64,000 bases of DNA from Agrobacterium larrymoorei (GCF_030819275.1 NZ_JAUTBL010000001.1:856001-920000); one strand, 5' to 3'. Numbered from the stretch's first letter, positions 38,099 through 47,302 are shown. Numbers and translations are program-made. The notes: generated by a model from the letters alone, not told the origin.

Positions 38099-39037
38099 AT
38101 GTTTGGCTTTTCCTTCTCTCTTGCCAAAATGACCGCCGTCGTCGCCGTGATAAACCTTTCGATTGCAATGCCGGCGGTCGCCGAGACGATCCGCATAGGG
38201 CTGGGCGTCGATCCCGCTCACGGCGAGTATTTCGTTGCGGCCGAGCGTGGACTGTTCAAGAAGGCTGGACTGGATGTGGAGCTTGTGCGGTTCACGCAGG
38301 GTGGTGAAGGCGTCGATGCCGCGTTGACAGGGCTCGTCAATATTACCAGCGCTGCCGATATGACCACCATGATCCGCATGGCGCGTGGACCTCTGAAGCC
38401 TTTGGCCATCGGCCAGCGATCCATCAATTCCATCAAACTCACCGTGTCATCCAAGGTGCAGTCCATCAACGATATCAAGAAATTCGGAATCGTGGCCGGG
38501 TCAGTCAGCGAATACGCCGCACGCGCCGCTCTTAAGAAATTTGGCGTCGACGCTACGGGCGTAACGTTCGTTCGCTCCGGCCCGCCAGAATTGCCAGCGT
38601 TGCTGGCGCGTGGTGACATAGACGGTTACTTTGTCTGGGAACCTCTTGCCAGCTTGGGGGTCCAGCAGGGCGGCAAGATTTTGATGACCAGCGTGGACGC
38701 TGGCTATCAATCCCATATGTGGATCACTGCCAACGCCGCATGGTACGAGACCCACAAGGACGAGGCAAATCGCTTGGTGGAGGTATTGTCGGAGGCGGCA
38801 AAGATCATCGCCGCCGATCCAGAGGCTGCAGCCAAGGATATCAATGCGCAGACACGCCTACCTGTCGACCAAACCGCGACCACGCTGAAAATGTATGACT
38901 GGTCCGTCCGGAAATTCACCCCGCAGGACATTGAGGGCTACAAGAATATCGCCACTTTTCTTGCCGAAAACAAAATGACAGACAAGCTACTCGATGTCGC
39001 CGCTGCCGTCCCCGTCGATACGTCCGGGACGAAGTGA
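38099..39037 (+). CDS. NMT1/TauA-type ABC transporter substrate-binding protein
   Basis: A 312-residue periplasmic binding protein of the NMT1/SsuA/TauA class. A signal peptide ends near AMPAVAETI, followed by IRIGLGVDPAHGEYFVAAERGLFKKAGLDVELV, the standard family opening, and YFVWEPLASLGVQQGG later. The ATG at 38099 has AGGAG nearby upstream. Such proteins bind sulfonates, nitrate, pyrimidine precursors or aromatic acids, and the substrate is not evident here. The ATPase gene begins two bases after its stop. It may belong to the catabolic cluster downstream. Confidence 0.9.
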   Translation: MFGFSFSLAKMTAVVAVINLSIAMPAVAETIRIGLGVDPAHGEYFVAAERGLFKKAGLDVELVRFTQGGEGVDAALTGLVNITSAADMTTMIRMARGPLKPLAIGQRSINSIKLTVSSKVQSINDIKKFGIVAGSVSEYAARAALKKFGVDATGVTFVRSGPPELPALLARGDIDGYFVWEPLASLGVQQGGKILMTSVDAGYQSHMWITANAAWYETHKDEANRLVEVLSEAAKIIAADPEAAAKDINAQTRLPVDQTATTLKMYDWSVRKFTPQDIEGYKNIATFLAENKMTDKLLDVAAAVPVDTSGTK

Positions 39038-39038
39038 G

Positions 39039-39827
39039 ATGCACGGCGCCTCAATCCTCATCGAGCACCTCGATATCGACGTACCCGGCCGTAAAATCGT
39101 CGCGGACATCAATCTCTCGATAAAGGCCGGTGAATTTATTTGCCTTCTTGGACCCTCCGGCTGCGGCAAGTCGACGATCCTCAATGCGATTGCTGGCTTT
39201 ATCGACGTCATTGGCCGCCTTGAGGTCGGCGGCAAAAAGGTATCCGGCCCCGGCCCCGACCGCGGCGTCGTCTTTCAGAGCACGGAGGCGCTGTTTCCGT
39301 GGCTGACGGTGGAAGAGAATGTCGAGTACGGCCTTCGACTGAAAGGCGTTCCGAAGAGTGACTGTCGCAGGACGGCAGACCGCTTTCTTCGCCTTGTCGG
39401 ACTATCCCATGCGGCCACGCAGTTCCCCTCACAATTGTCCGGCGGTATGCGCCAGCGGGTGCAGATTGCCCGTGTCCTGGCCAATGAACCGCAGGTCGTT
39501 CTGATGGACGAGCCTTTCGGAGCGCTTGATGCGCAGACGCGCGAAGTCTTGCAGCGGGAAGTCCAGCGTATCTGGAACGCGACGAGAACCACATTTGTTT
39601 TCGTCACCCACGATATTTCCGAAGCGGTTCTTCTCGCCGACCGGGTCGTAACGATGACCGCAGGCCCGGCAGCCGGCATCAAAAGCATAACGCCCGTCGC
39701 ACTCGCCCACCCCCGTGACCTGACAGATCCCGAATGCGTGCAACTTCAACGCGACTTGCGCAACACCATAGCCAACGAGGTGGATCGCGCCATGGGCAAC
39801 GAAACCGCTGGAGAACGGGCTGCATGA
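39039..39827 (+). CDS. ABC transporter ATP-binding protein (SsuB/TauB type)
   Basis: A 262-residue ATPase. It has Walker A GPSGCGKST, Q-loop VFQSTEALFPWLTV, signature LSGGMRQR, Walker B VLMDEPFGALD and H-loop VTHDISEA. It is of the nitrate/sulfonate/taurine subgroup. The ATG at 39039 follows the stop of the binding protein by one base, and its own stop overlaps the permease start (ATGA). It powers the NMT1-type importer. Confidence 0.93.
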   Translation: MHGASILIEHLDIDVPGRKIVADINLSIKAGEFICLLGPSGCGKSTILNAIAGFIDVIGRLEVGGKKVSGPGPDRGVVFQSTEALFPWLTVEENVEYGLRLKGVPKSDCRRTADRFLRLVGLSHAATQFPSQLSGGMRQRVQIARVLANEPQVVLMDEPFGALDAQTREVLQREVQRIWNATRTTFVFVTHDISEAVLLADRVVTMTAGPAAGIKSITPVALAHPRDLTDPECVQLQRDLRNTIANEVDRAMGNETAGERAA

Positions 39828-40654
39828 GTATCGACAACAGCGCCTCCATTCAGACGCACCGGAGCGGAACCGTTAGCCAAATAGTGCGCCGCCTGCTTCG
39901 ATCGCTTGTCAGTCGATATGGTGCGTTCGCAGCCTCGATTGCAGGCGGTGTCATCCTCTGGCAGATCGCCAGCACCTTCAGCTCACCACTCTTCCTTCCT
40001 TCGCCACTGGCGACGGCGGAAGCGTTGATGTCCCTTTGGAGCGACGGAACGCTGCCGGCCTCGATCGTAGTTTCCGCCAGGCGCATCTTCATAGGCTGGA
40101 TCACAGGCGTTATCGTCGGTGTGCCAATCGGCATGTTGATGGGGTATTTCAAGGTCATACGCCAGGTTTTCGACCCTTACATCGAGTTTTTCCGCTTCGT
40201 GCCGCCCACGGCCTTCGTCACCCTTGCGGTGATATGGCTGGGCCCAGGCGAGGCATCGAAGATCGCGCTGATCTTCTACGCGACCGTCTTTGCCGTAACG
40301 ATGAACACACTTGCCGGGACGCTTGCGACCTCGGAGCTTCGCCTGCGCGCCGCCGCCTCCCTCGGTGCAGGTCCTCTTGCAACGCTCACGACCATCATCG
40401 TCCCCTCAGCCATACCCTACATCTTCACCGGGGCGCGCATCGCCATGGGCAATTCCTTCCTGACCATCATCGTTGCCGAGATCGTGGCCGCGCAGGAGGG
40501 CCTCGGTGCCCTGATCTGGAACGCACGCAACTATGCGCGCACGGACTGGGTGTTCGCGGGCATCATCGTCCTGGGGCTGCTCGGTTTTGTATTCGACCGC
40601 ATTCTGAGGGTGGTAGCGGTCCGGACACTCAAGCGGTACGGCGTTGCGGCCTGA
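39824..40654 (+). CDS. ABC transporter permease (SsuC/TauC type)
   Basis: A 276-residue inner-membrane permease with about six helices and the EAA loop RAAASLGAGPLATLTTIIVPSAIPYIFTG. LGALIWNARNYARTDWVFAGIIVLGLLGF is typical of the SsuC/TauC C-terminus. The ATG at 39824 overlaps the ATPase stop. It completes a three-gene importer. Some 170 bases and a promoter-like AT-rich stretch separate it from the PanE-like gene. Confidence 0.93.
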   Translation: MSIDNSASIQTHRSGTVSQIVRRLLRSLVSRYGAFAASIAGGVILWQIASTFSSPLFLPSPLATAEALMSLWSDGTLPASIVVSARRIFIGWITGVIVGVPIGMLMGYFKVIRQVFDPYIEFFRFVPPTAFVTLAVIWLGPGEASKIALIFYATVFAVTMNTLAGTLATSELRLRAAASLGAGPLATLTTIIVPSAIPYIFTGARIAMGNSFLTIIVAEIVAAQEGLGALIWNARNYARTDWVFAGIIVLGLLGFVFDRILRVVAVRTLKRYGVAA

Positions 40655-40788
40655 CACGCCCTGATCGCTCGCTGTGACGCGACCCGGAAAACAATGGGCG
40701 TCAGCCTACCTCGATAAAGAAGGATGGCAATTTCTGCCCATTTTATGATCGAAAATTTTCTTGCCTAAAGAGTACTCAGCAAATTATG

Positions 40789-40804
40789 GTAATATTCACG
40801 CAAA
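40789..40804 (+). promoter_or_regulatory. Shared 16-base motif, copy 1 (upstream of PanE-like gene)
   Basis: GTAATATTCACGCAAA ends 17 bases before the PanE-like start codon. It matches GTAACATTCACGTAAA upstream of iacH (42716-42731) at 14 of 16 positions, at a very similar distance from the start. Two similar motifs at two operon heads of the same catabolic region suggest a common operator. The binding protein is unknown. Confidence 0.5.
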
Positions 40805-40821
40805 AACGTGGAGGGACCGAT

Positions 40822-41850
40822 ATGACACGACCACTCTCCATTGCCATTCACGGCGCAGGCGCCGTCGGGTCAGCGCTCGCCGCGCGCCTAACGGCAGCAG
40901 ATCTACCGCCAGAGGTGTCGGTAACACTCATCGCCCGAGGCACCCGCTTGGGACAGTTGCGTAAAAACGGGCTTTCGCTGACGGATTTGACGGGGCGGAT
41001 CGATGTGTTTCCGGCCGCCGTCGCCGAGCGCGCGATCCGACCGGTCGATATCTTATTTCTTTGCGTCAAGGGTCATGCCATCGCCGATGCGCTGACGGAA
41101 GACCTGCCATATGTCACGGCAGAAACTGTGGTCATTCCGCTCGTCAATGGTATCCCCTGGTGGTACTTCGCCGACACGGCGCAACCACGCGCCGTATCCG
41201 CCGTCGATCCGGACGGGCGGCTGCTGAGCATGCTGGACTCCCGACAGATCCTCGGCTGCGTGGTTTACATGACCGCCGAATTGGACGCCGAGGGAATGGT
41301 TACGGCGCATAGCTCGCACCAACTGGTTATCGGGCCGGCCACAGGCCCCATCACGAACACACACAAGCGTGTCGCCACACTCCTTGAATGTGCAGGGGTG
41401 AAAACGACGCTAACCCCCACCATTCGGGAATCTATCTGGCAAAAGTTGACACTCAACCTCGCCACCAACCCACTTTCCGCGCTCACCGGCGCGTCGGTTG
41501 CCCAGATATCGCAAGATCCAGCCTTAATGAGTGTCGCCCGGGCGATTGCCGATGAAGTGAAGGCGACGGCGCATGCGTGGGGCGCGGAGGTCCCCGGCTA
41601 CGAAGAGTTTCGTACCAAACTGCGTCTGGCCGGCGATTTTCCGACATCCATGCTTCAGGACGCCCGCGCTGGCAGACCTCTGGAAACCGGCTCGATCTGT
41701 CAGGCGCCTCTCGATCTAGCCGCAGAAGCCGGCGTGGCAATGCCACTTACCCGCAATATTGTCCATCTGCTGCGACATGTAGCGCCGGGCTGCCACTCTT
41801 CACAGACGTTAGGAGAACCGCATGAACGCCCCCTTTCCCGAATTGCTTAA
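40822..41850 (+). CDS. 2-dehydropantoate 2-reductase-like (PanE/ApbA family) oxidoreductase
   Basis: A 342-residue NADPH-dependent ketoacid reductase-like protein. The N-terminal Rossmann motif is IAIHGAGAVGSALAARL. The catalytic-Lys region (SIWQKLTLNLATNPLSALTGAS) is as in PanE. Being embedded in a catabolic cluster, it probably acts on another 2-keto acid rather than making pantoate. The ATG at 40822 has GGAGGGA upstream. Its 3' end overlaps the class II aldolase-like gene by 29 bases, so the two are co-translated. The physiological substrate is unknown. Confidence 0.85.
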   Translation: MTRPLSIAIHGAGAVGSALAARLTAADLPPEVSVTLIARGTRLGQLRKNGLSLTDLTGRIDVFPAAVAERAIRPVDILFLCVKGHAIADALTEDLPYVTAETVVIPLVNGIPWWYFADTAQPRAVSAVDPDGRLLSMLDSRQILGCVVYMTAELDAEGMVTAHSSHQLVIGPATGPITNTHKRVATLLECAGVKTTLTPTIRESIWQKLTLNLATNPLSALTGASVAQISQDPALMSVARAIADEVKATAHAWGAEVPGYEEFRTKLRLAGDFPTSMLQDARAGRPLETGSICQAPLDLAAEAGVAMPLTRNIVHLLRHVAPGCHSSQTLGEPHERPLSRIA

Positions 41851-42577
41851 CGGCAAGACCGAAGCCGAACTGCGCGTGCAACTTGCCGACTTCTACCACT
41901 TGGTCAGCTATCTCGGCTGGACCGAACTCATCTTCAACCATATTTCGGTCCGGATACCCGGACCGGATCACGTTTACCTCGTCAATCCTTTCGGGCTTCA
42001 CTATGACGAGGTGACGCCGGACAATCTCGTCAAGGTCGGCGTGGACGGCAAACTCGTTGAGGATAACGGCTATAAGGCCAATCCCGCTGGATTTGCGTTG
42101 CATGGCGTGATTCACCAACATCGCCCGGATGTCGGTTGCGTCGCACATACGCACACCACGCCTATATCGGCAATTACGCTGAAGGAAAGCGGCTTCGAAC
42201 ACGACAGTTTCTATGGCGCCCAGCTCTACGGACGCGTCGCCTATCATGCATTCGAGGGCATCACGCTCTACGATGATGAACGGGAACGCATGCTGGCCAG
42301 CCTTGGCGATAAAAATGTTCTGGTGCTGCGCAATCACGGCATTGCGGTGGCAGAGGCCGACATTCCCACGACCTTCATGTTGCTCTGGACCGTTCAGCGT
42401 GCAGCAGAGATCCAATGCGCAGCCAACGCGCTGCCTGGCGCGAACACATCCCTGCCCCCGGCCATCATGGAAAAATGCGCAACGGACGCGCAGCGTTTGA
42501 TCGAAAAAGCAAGCTTTGCCCAGTTGCTGTTCGACGCCATGGTCCGAAAGATGAAACGCGACCGTCCGGCGCACTGA
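41822..42577 (+). CDS. Class II aldolase/adducin-family protein
   Basis: A 251-residue protein of the class II aldolase/adducin family (fuculose-phosphate aldolase, ribulose-phosphate epimerase fold). Metal-binding histidines are visible in VAHTHTTP and in the later RNHGIAVAEA motif. N-terminal LGWTELIFNHISVRIPGPDHVYLVNPFGLHYDEVTPDNLVKV is typical. It overlaps the PanE-like gene. It could cleave a hydroxy-acid intermediate or act as a decarboxylase or isomerase; its place in auxin breakdown is not established. Confidence 0.88.
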   Translation: MNAPFPELLNGKTEAELRVQLADFYHLVSYLGWTELIFNHISVRIPGPDHVYLVNPFGLHYDEVTPDNLVKVGVDGKLVEDNGYKANPAGFALHGVIHQHRPDVGCVAHTHTTPISAITLKESGFEHDSFYGAQLYGRVAYHAFEGITLYDDERERMLASLGDKNVLVLRNHGIAVAEADIPTTFMLLWTVQRAAEIQCAANALPGANTSLPPAIMEKCATDAQRLIEKASFAQLLFDAMVRKMKRDRPAH

Positions 42578-42715
42578 CGGCATCGCATTTGTCGCGATTT
42601 AACCGTGCCGGACGTCTTCGGTGCGACAGGCTCTCTGTGCCGTTGAAAAACTATTTAAGTATCTGAAAATAAACAATAAATTCTAGATTCGAAATTGACT
42701 CGGTCCGGATTTACA

Positions 42716-42731
42716 GTAACATTCACGTAAA
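42716..42731 (+). promoter_or_regulatory. Shared 16-base motif, copy 2 (upstream of iacH)
   Basis: GTAACATTCACGTAAA lies 19 bases before the iacH start codon, downstream of an AT-rich promoter-like region (42640-42700). It is the second copy of the motif seen at 40789-40804. It is likely to be an operator or leader element controlling the iac operon. Confidence 0.5.
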
Positions 42732-42750
42732 TTGAAGAAAGCTGGACATC

Positions 42751-43947
42751 ATGCAAGACGCTCCGCGACCATTAGCGACACCCGCCGAAGCAAGCCGCCC
42801 GCAGGGCTTCGCCATCACCGTCCCGTTGGATCTCGGTGGGAATGGACCGACAGTTGTGGTGAAGGAATGCATCGCGATTGCCGGCCACCCGACGAGGAGC
42901 GGTTCCGAAGCGCTTGCCGGGGCGCCTATTTCCCCCGATCACGCAGCCGTGGTGCTCTCGGTTCTGGAGGCGGGTTGCCGCATTGTCGGACGCGCCAACA
43001 TGCATGAACTTGCCTTCGGCATGACAGGCGTGAACCGCTACCTCGGCACGCCTGTCAACCCCCGATGGCCGGACAGGATACCCGGCGGATCGTCTTCCGG
43101 TTCGGCCGTGGCCGTAGCCGCAGGTCTTTGCGATTTTGCAATCGGCACCGATACAGGAGGCTCGATCCGTCAACCCGCCTGCTGCTGCGGGGTTTACGGC
43201 TTCAAACCCACTTTTGGCCGAGTGAGCCGAGCAGGTGCCGAGCCCGCCGAAAGCTCACTCGATTGTATCGGCCCTTTTGCTGCCAATGCAACAATGTTGA
43301 CCCGCGCCATGAGCGCGATGGACCGCACGTTCACCGCGCAACATCTATCGCGCCCTCCCGTTCTCAAGCGCGTGAGAACGGGCATCGTGGATCCTGCGAT
43401 AGAAGCCGCGATGGATGTTGCACTCGCTGCCGCCGGACTGACGCCGGAGGAAATTGAACTGGAAGGACTATCCGCCGCCTACGACGCAGCCATTACCGTT
43501 ATCAATCGCGAAACAGCCAACGCATTCGGCGATCTGGCGCGCAGCACAGCACCGATGGGAGAGGATGTCCGCAACCGAATCCTTAACGCTGCGAAAACGA
43601 CGGATGAGGCGCTCGCCAACGCAGAAGCCGTGCGGGCCACTTTCACTGCTGCGGTCGATGCAGCGCTGGCTGGGGTCGATGCACTCATATTGCCGGCCAT
43701 GCCGGTCGTACCGCCGACACTTGCAGAAGCACAGGATCCGGCAGCCGTGCTGCCGCTGACCCGGTTGATCCGGCCATTCAATCTTTCCGGCCATCCGGCG
43801 CTTACCGCGCCGCTTCGAACGACGCAGAACCTTCCGGCAGGATTTCAACTCATTGGCGCAAAGGGAATGGACACGCTGCTGTGTGCCATTGCCGAATGGC
43901 TTGAGGAGCGCATCGAAGGACGCAACACAGAGAAGGTGATCGAGTGA
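42751..43947 (+). CDS. iacH: Amidase-family protein, IacH-like
   Basis: A 398-residue amidase-signature enzyme, somewhat shorter than the usual 450-500. The Ser-Ser-Lys triad is visible: Lys38 (VVVKE), the Ser cluster at 114-116 (GGSSSGS) and Ser138 (GTDTGGSIR). In known iac loci IacH is an amidase-like protein dispensable for growth on indole-3-acetic acid (IAA); release of IAA from amide conjugates has been suggested. It is the first gene of the operon, and its stop overlaps the iacA start (TGATG). The shared regulatory motif lies just upstream. Confidence 0.85.
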   Translation: MQDAPRPLATPAEASRPQGFAITVPLDLGGNGPTVVVKECIAIAGHPTRSGSEALAGAPISPDHAAVVLSVLEAGCRIVGRANMHELAFGMTGVNRYLGTPVNPRWPDRIPGGSSSGSAVAVAAGLCDFAIGTDTGGSIRQPACCCGVYGFKPTFGRVSRAGAEPAESSLDCIGPFAANATMLTRAMSAMDRTFTAQHLSRPPVLKRVRTGIVDPAIEAAMDVALAAAGLTPEEIELEGLSAAYDAAITVINRETANAFGDLARSTAPMGEDVRNRILNAAKTTDEALANAEAVRATFTAAVDAALAGVDALILPAMPVVPPTLAEAQDPAAVLPLTRLIRPFNLSGHPALTAPLRTTQNLPAGFQLIGAKGMDTLLCAIAEWLEERIEGRNTEKVIE

Positions 43948-45092
43948 TGGATCAGGTCTCTTCGCCAAATCCTGTTAAACCGGTGACGCTTGCAGCCACG
44001 CTCGATGAAATTCGCGCCCGCCGTCACGAATTCGAAGCCCTCGGCCATATCCCGCTCGACATGGTGGAGAAATTGCAGGCAATCGGCTGTTACCGCGCTT
44101 TCGTGCCGAAGGAGCTTGGCGGCGACGCCCTGAGCCCTGCCGAGTTTTGTGCCCTCATCGAGACGCTGTCCCAAGCCGACGCCTCCACAGGCTGGGTGGC
44201 AAGCTTCGGGGTCTCCGCAACCTATCTCTCCGCCCTTCCGCCGGAGACCTTTCGTGCCATCTATGCCGCCGATCCAGACAGCGTATTTGCCGGGGCTTTG
44301 TTTCCTCCGCAGCCTGCCAGGCGCATCGATGGCGGCCTGTCGGTCAGCGGACGGTGGAAATACTGCTCTGGCTGCATGGGCGCCTCGCTCATCGGAGCCG
44401 GGGTCACTCTTGCGGACGGTGCGGAGGCGGCCCTCCCACGCATGGCGATCATGCCGCGCGCAGCCGTCCGCATCGAGCAGACCTGGAAAACCACCGGTCT
44501 GGCGGGCACCGGCAGCCACGATATCGTCGCTGAAGACGTCCATGTTCCTGAAGACTGGACTTTCGTGCGCGGCGGCCCGTCACGCCAGGACGCGCCCGCA
44601 TTTCGCTACCCCGCCATGGCGCTCGCGGCCCAGGTGTTGGCCGTCGTTTCCCTTGGCGCGGCGCGTGAAGCACTCGATCATATACGCGCTGATGCCGGCA
44701 GAGTGTCGATCACCGGAGGCCCAACGACAGCGGCGCGCCCATGGTTGCAGGCAGACTTTGCCCGCAGCGAGGCGACGCTGAGGGCGTTGCGATCCGTCTT
44801 CTACGATACGATCGACGAGGCGTGGCAATGTCTCTTGCGTGGGGACAGCATTGACCGAGACCTGCATACGCGTCTGCGCCTCGTCGCAACCCAGGCCGCG
44901 CATGGGGGTGCGGATGTGGCGCGCGCCGCCTTCTACATGGGCGGAACCGGCGCTATCGCCAAGGGTCACATCCTGTCTCGAACCATGATGGATACCGCCG
45001 CCGTCGCCCAGCATGCCTTCATGGCTGAAGGCACCTGGACTGCGGCCGGCGCCGCATTGCTGAACCAGCCGACAATGCCGGGCTATCCTTAA
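43947..45092 (+). CDS. iacA: Flavin-dependent monooxygenase, acyl-CoA dehydrogenase fold (IacA)
   Basis: A 381-residue protein with the acyl-CoA dehydrogenase fold used by two-component flavin monooxygenases (HpaB/HsaA/DszC group). Features are RAFVPKELGGDALSPAEFCALIETLSQADASTGWVASFG, WKTTGLAGTGSHDIVAEDVHVPEDW and the C-terminal MGGTGAIAKGHILSR. IacA attacks the indole ring of IAA using reduced flavin supplied by a partner such as IacG, and with IacE gives 3-hydroxy-2-oxindole-3-acetate-type products. The ATG at 43947 overlaps the amidase stop. Identity as IacA rests on fold plus the full set of iac neighbours. Confidence 0.88.
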   Translation: MDQVSSPNPVKPVTLAATLDEIRARRHEFEALGHIPLDMVEKLQAIGCYRAFVPKELGGDALSPAEFCALIETLSQADASTGWVASFGVSATYLSALPPETFRAIYAADPDSVFAGALFPPQPARRIDGGLSVSGRWKYCSGCMGASLIGAGVTLADGAEAALPRMAIMPRAAVRIEQTWKTTGLAGTGSHDIVAEDVHVPEDWTFVRGGPSRQDAPAFRYPAMALAAQVLAVVSLGAAREALDHIRADAGRVSITGGPTTAARPWLQADFARSEATLRALRSVFYDTIDEAWQCLLRGDSIDRDLHTRLRLVATQAAHGGADVARAAFYMGGTGAIAKGHILSRTMMDTAAVAQHAFMAEGTWTAAGAALLNQPTMPGYP

Positions 45093-45120
45093 TCTCCGCC
45101 CCTGACCGAGAGGACATCCT

Positions 45121-45477
45121 ATGACCGAAAAGCCGATCCGCACTCTCTTCTGCATCGCCGTGCTCCAGAATTTCTTCGATCTGCCCTCCGCCGATATCGG
45201 GGTCGTTTGGAAAGCAACCGGCAAAATGCTGTCGGGCATCGCCAACCTTCCGGGTGTCACCATTCTCGGCACCCTTGACGATGACGAAACCATGGTCGGG
45301 ACCTCCCCGAACGGCTGGCCATGGACATGCTATATCCTCGCCGACTGTCCGGACCGGGAAACCGTGCGGGCGGCCTGCAATCTCTTCCGGACCATCGAAG
45401 TGGGCGAACACCGGCTGTGGAAGTACCTGCGGGTCGAAGCCCGGATGGGCCGCGTTCTGGAGATTCCCGCGCTGTGA
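45121..45477 (+). CDS. iacB: IacB-like small protein of unknown function
   Basis: A 118-residue protein without an assigned enzyme class; its size and likely ferredoxin-like alpha/beta fold fit the IacB family found in all iac loci. Recognisable segments are TLFCIAVLQNFFDLP and VTILGTLDDDETMVGTSPNGWPWTCYILADCP. The stop overlaps the next start (GTGA), showing coupling. I assign IacB from position directly after iacA and from size; a role in protecting or channelling the IAA oxidation intermediate is possible but unproven. Confidence 0.75.
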   Translation: MTEKPIRTLFCIAVLQNFFDLPSADIGVVWKATGKMLSGIANLPGVTILGTLDDDETMVGTSPNGWPWTCYILADCPDRETVRAACNLFRTIEVGEHRLWKYLRVEARMGRVLEIPAL

Positions 45478-46037
45478 CGTCTGTTCAGGATGCAATTGCC
45501 CGTCGCCTCGGGCTTCTGGAAGCGGAGAGCGCGATCAGGGCCTGCCTGTCCGACTATATGGACATTTGCGACCGCATGGACGAGACGACGGACCTTGCCC
45601 CGCTCGGTGCCCTTTTCACCCGCGATGCGGTTTGGATGGGCGGAGGCGGACGCTACGGCAAGGACTTCGGCAGTCACGAAGGGCGCGAGGCGATCATCGC
45701 CTGGTTGTCGCGCTTTTGCACGACGCCACCGCACTTTGCCATGAATGCGCATTTCCTCGGCTCAGAGGCAATACGGGTTTTGAGCGACCGCACCGCGACA
45801 GGCCGGTGGATGATGTTACAGACGCCGACCTTCGCGAATGGCGAGAGCTACCTGATGGCAGCCCGACTGCAGATCGGTTTTGCCTTTGAGGAGGATCGAT
45901 GGCGCATGGCGCATTTTCACACGACCAACCTCTATGCCAGACCCGTTTCCTCCTGGGACCAGAACGTGCCTATTCCGAAACCGCTGACCGCCGCCGCTCC
46001 CTTCACGGTCGCCGCCACATACAAGGAACCGTCCTGA
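45474..46037 (+). CDS. iacI: SnoaL-like (NTF2-fold) protein, IacI-like
   Basis: A 187-residue NTF2/SnoaL-fold protein (AIRACLSDYMDICDRMDETTDLAPLGALFTRDAVWMGGG, then HFAMNAHFLGSEAIRV). IacI proteins are thought to act on an unstable ring-oxidation intermediate. The GTG at 45474 is chosen because it overlaps the iacB stop and gives a normal N-terminus; the frame is open upstream to 45321. The stop overlaps the iacC start by one base. A second, frameshifted relative occurs at 55969-56533. Confidence 0.82.
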   Translation: MTSVQDAIARRLGLLEAESAIRACLSDYMDICDRMDETTDLAPLGALFTRDAVWMGGGGRYGKDFGSHEGREAIIAWLSRFCTTPPHFAMNAHFLGSEAIRVLSDRTATGRWMMLQTPTFANGESYLMAARLQIGFAFEEDRWRMAHFHTTNLYARPVSSWDQNVPIPKPLTAAAPFTVAATYKEPS

Positions 46038-47302
46038 TGCTCGACATTTTGAATACCAGCCCTGACTGGTCCGGACTCGTCAAGCCCGACCACGTCGATA
46101 CGCCAATGTATGAAGACCCGGCCATTTTCGAGGCCGAGATGGACAAGATATTCAGTCGGACATGGGTCTGGGTGGCCCATATATCCGAAGTGCCCGACAA
46201 GGGATCATTCACGCTGAGCTATGTTGGCACCCAGCCCGTCATCGTCAGCCGGGACCGCAAGGGTGACGTCCATGTGATGGTCAATCGGTGTCGGCATCGT
46301 GCCGCAACGGTTTGCGAAATCAAACGAGGCAAGACGTCGTCGTTCCAATGCCCCTATCACGGTTGGGGATACGCGCTCGACGGCTCCTTGCGCGGCGTCC
46401 CTTACACCGAAGGCTATGCCGACGACTTCGATAAATCCAGCTACGGCCTGAAGAGGTTGAAGGTCGGCATCTATAACGGCATGATCTTCGCGAGTTTCAA
46501 CATGGATGTCGAACCGCTCGAGGATTTTCTAGGAAACGCCCGAAAATGGATCGATCTTTTCATGAAGCAGGGCGGGGGCTTTCCCGTCAAAGTCAATGGT
46601 GAGCATCAATTCCGCTTCCCCGGAAACTGGAAGATCCAGCTCGAGAACACCACGGACGCCTATCACTTTCCGGTGGTGCATAAGTCATTCCTGCAGTCTC
46701 TGGACGCGGAAGCGGAAAAGCAGTTCTCATTCCTCGAGGGCGAGGGCTTCGTGGAAGATCTCGGCAACGGCCATTCAGTGATGGTGATGATGCCGGAACT
46801 GATCGATCTTGACGAAAACCTCGATGCTCCGATCCCCGAACGTTTCGAAGAGCTGGCCGAGGAGTTGCGCGCCGATTATGACGAAGCGCAAGTCCGCCGG
46901 ATCGTCCGCGCCGTCGGTGGGACGGGCTTCAACCTCAACCTCTTCCCGAATGCGGCCTGCTCCTTGTCGTTCTTCCGGATCTTGCGCCCTATCTCCGTCA
47001 AGGAAACAGCCATCCGCCACATTGCCATCGGCATGGATGGCGGCCCCGAGGCGGGCAACCGCATGAGGTTGCGCATCCATGAACATTTCCAGGGGCCGAT
47101 GGGTTTCGGCAGCCCCGACGACGCCGAGGTCTGGGAACGCGTCCAGCGCGGCAGTGCGGGGGGGCCTGACCTTCCCGTCATGGTCAACAGGGGCTTGGGC
47201 ATTGAGAAGCCAAGCGAAAACGGTCTGCCGGTCGGCGATGTCAGCGCCGAGACCGGCATGCGCGGCGCTTACCGCCAGTGGAAAAGGATGATGCAGGGAT
47301 GA
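46037..47302 (+). CDS. iacC: Rieske aromatic-ring oxygenase alpha subunit (IacC)
   Basis: A 421-residue Rieske non-heme-iron oxygenase large subunit. The Rieske cluster ligands are Cys85, His87, Cys105 and His108 (CRHR...CPYHGW). The mononuclear iron site is in DAYHFPVVHKS near residue 217. It oxygenates the oxindole product formed by IacA and IacE, on the way to catechol, with IacD as small subunit and IacF as electron donor. The ATG at 46037 overlaps the iacI stop; the open frame to 45899 is inside iacI. Relatives are anthranilate and salicylate oxygenases, but the flanking genes fix the role. Confidence 0.92.
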   Translation: MLDILNTSPDWSGLVKPDHVDTPMYEDPAIFEAEMDKIFSRTWVWVAHISEVPDKGSFTLSYVGTQPVIVSRDRKGDVHVMVNRCRHRAATVCEIKRGKTSSFQCPYHGWGYALDGSLRGVPYTEGYADDFDKSSYGLKRLKVGIYNGMIFASFNMDVEPLEDFLGNARKWIDLFMKQGGGFPVKVNGEHQFRFPGNWKIQLENTTDAYHFPVVHKSFLQSLDAEAEKQFSFLEGEGFVEDLGNGHSVMVMMPELIDLDENLDAPIPERFEELAEELRADYDEAQVRRIVRAVGGTGFNLNLFPNAACSLSFFRILRPISVKETAIRHIAIGMDGGPEAGNRMRLRIHEHFQGPMGFGSPDDAEVWERVQRGSAGGPDLPVMVNRGLGIEKPSENGLPVGDVSAETGMRGAYRQWKRMMQG

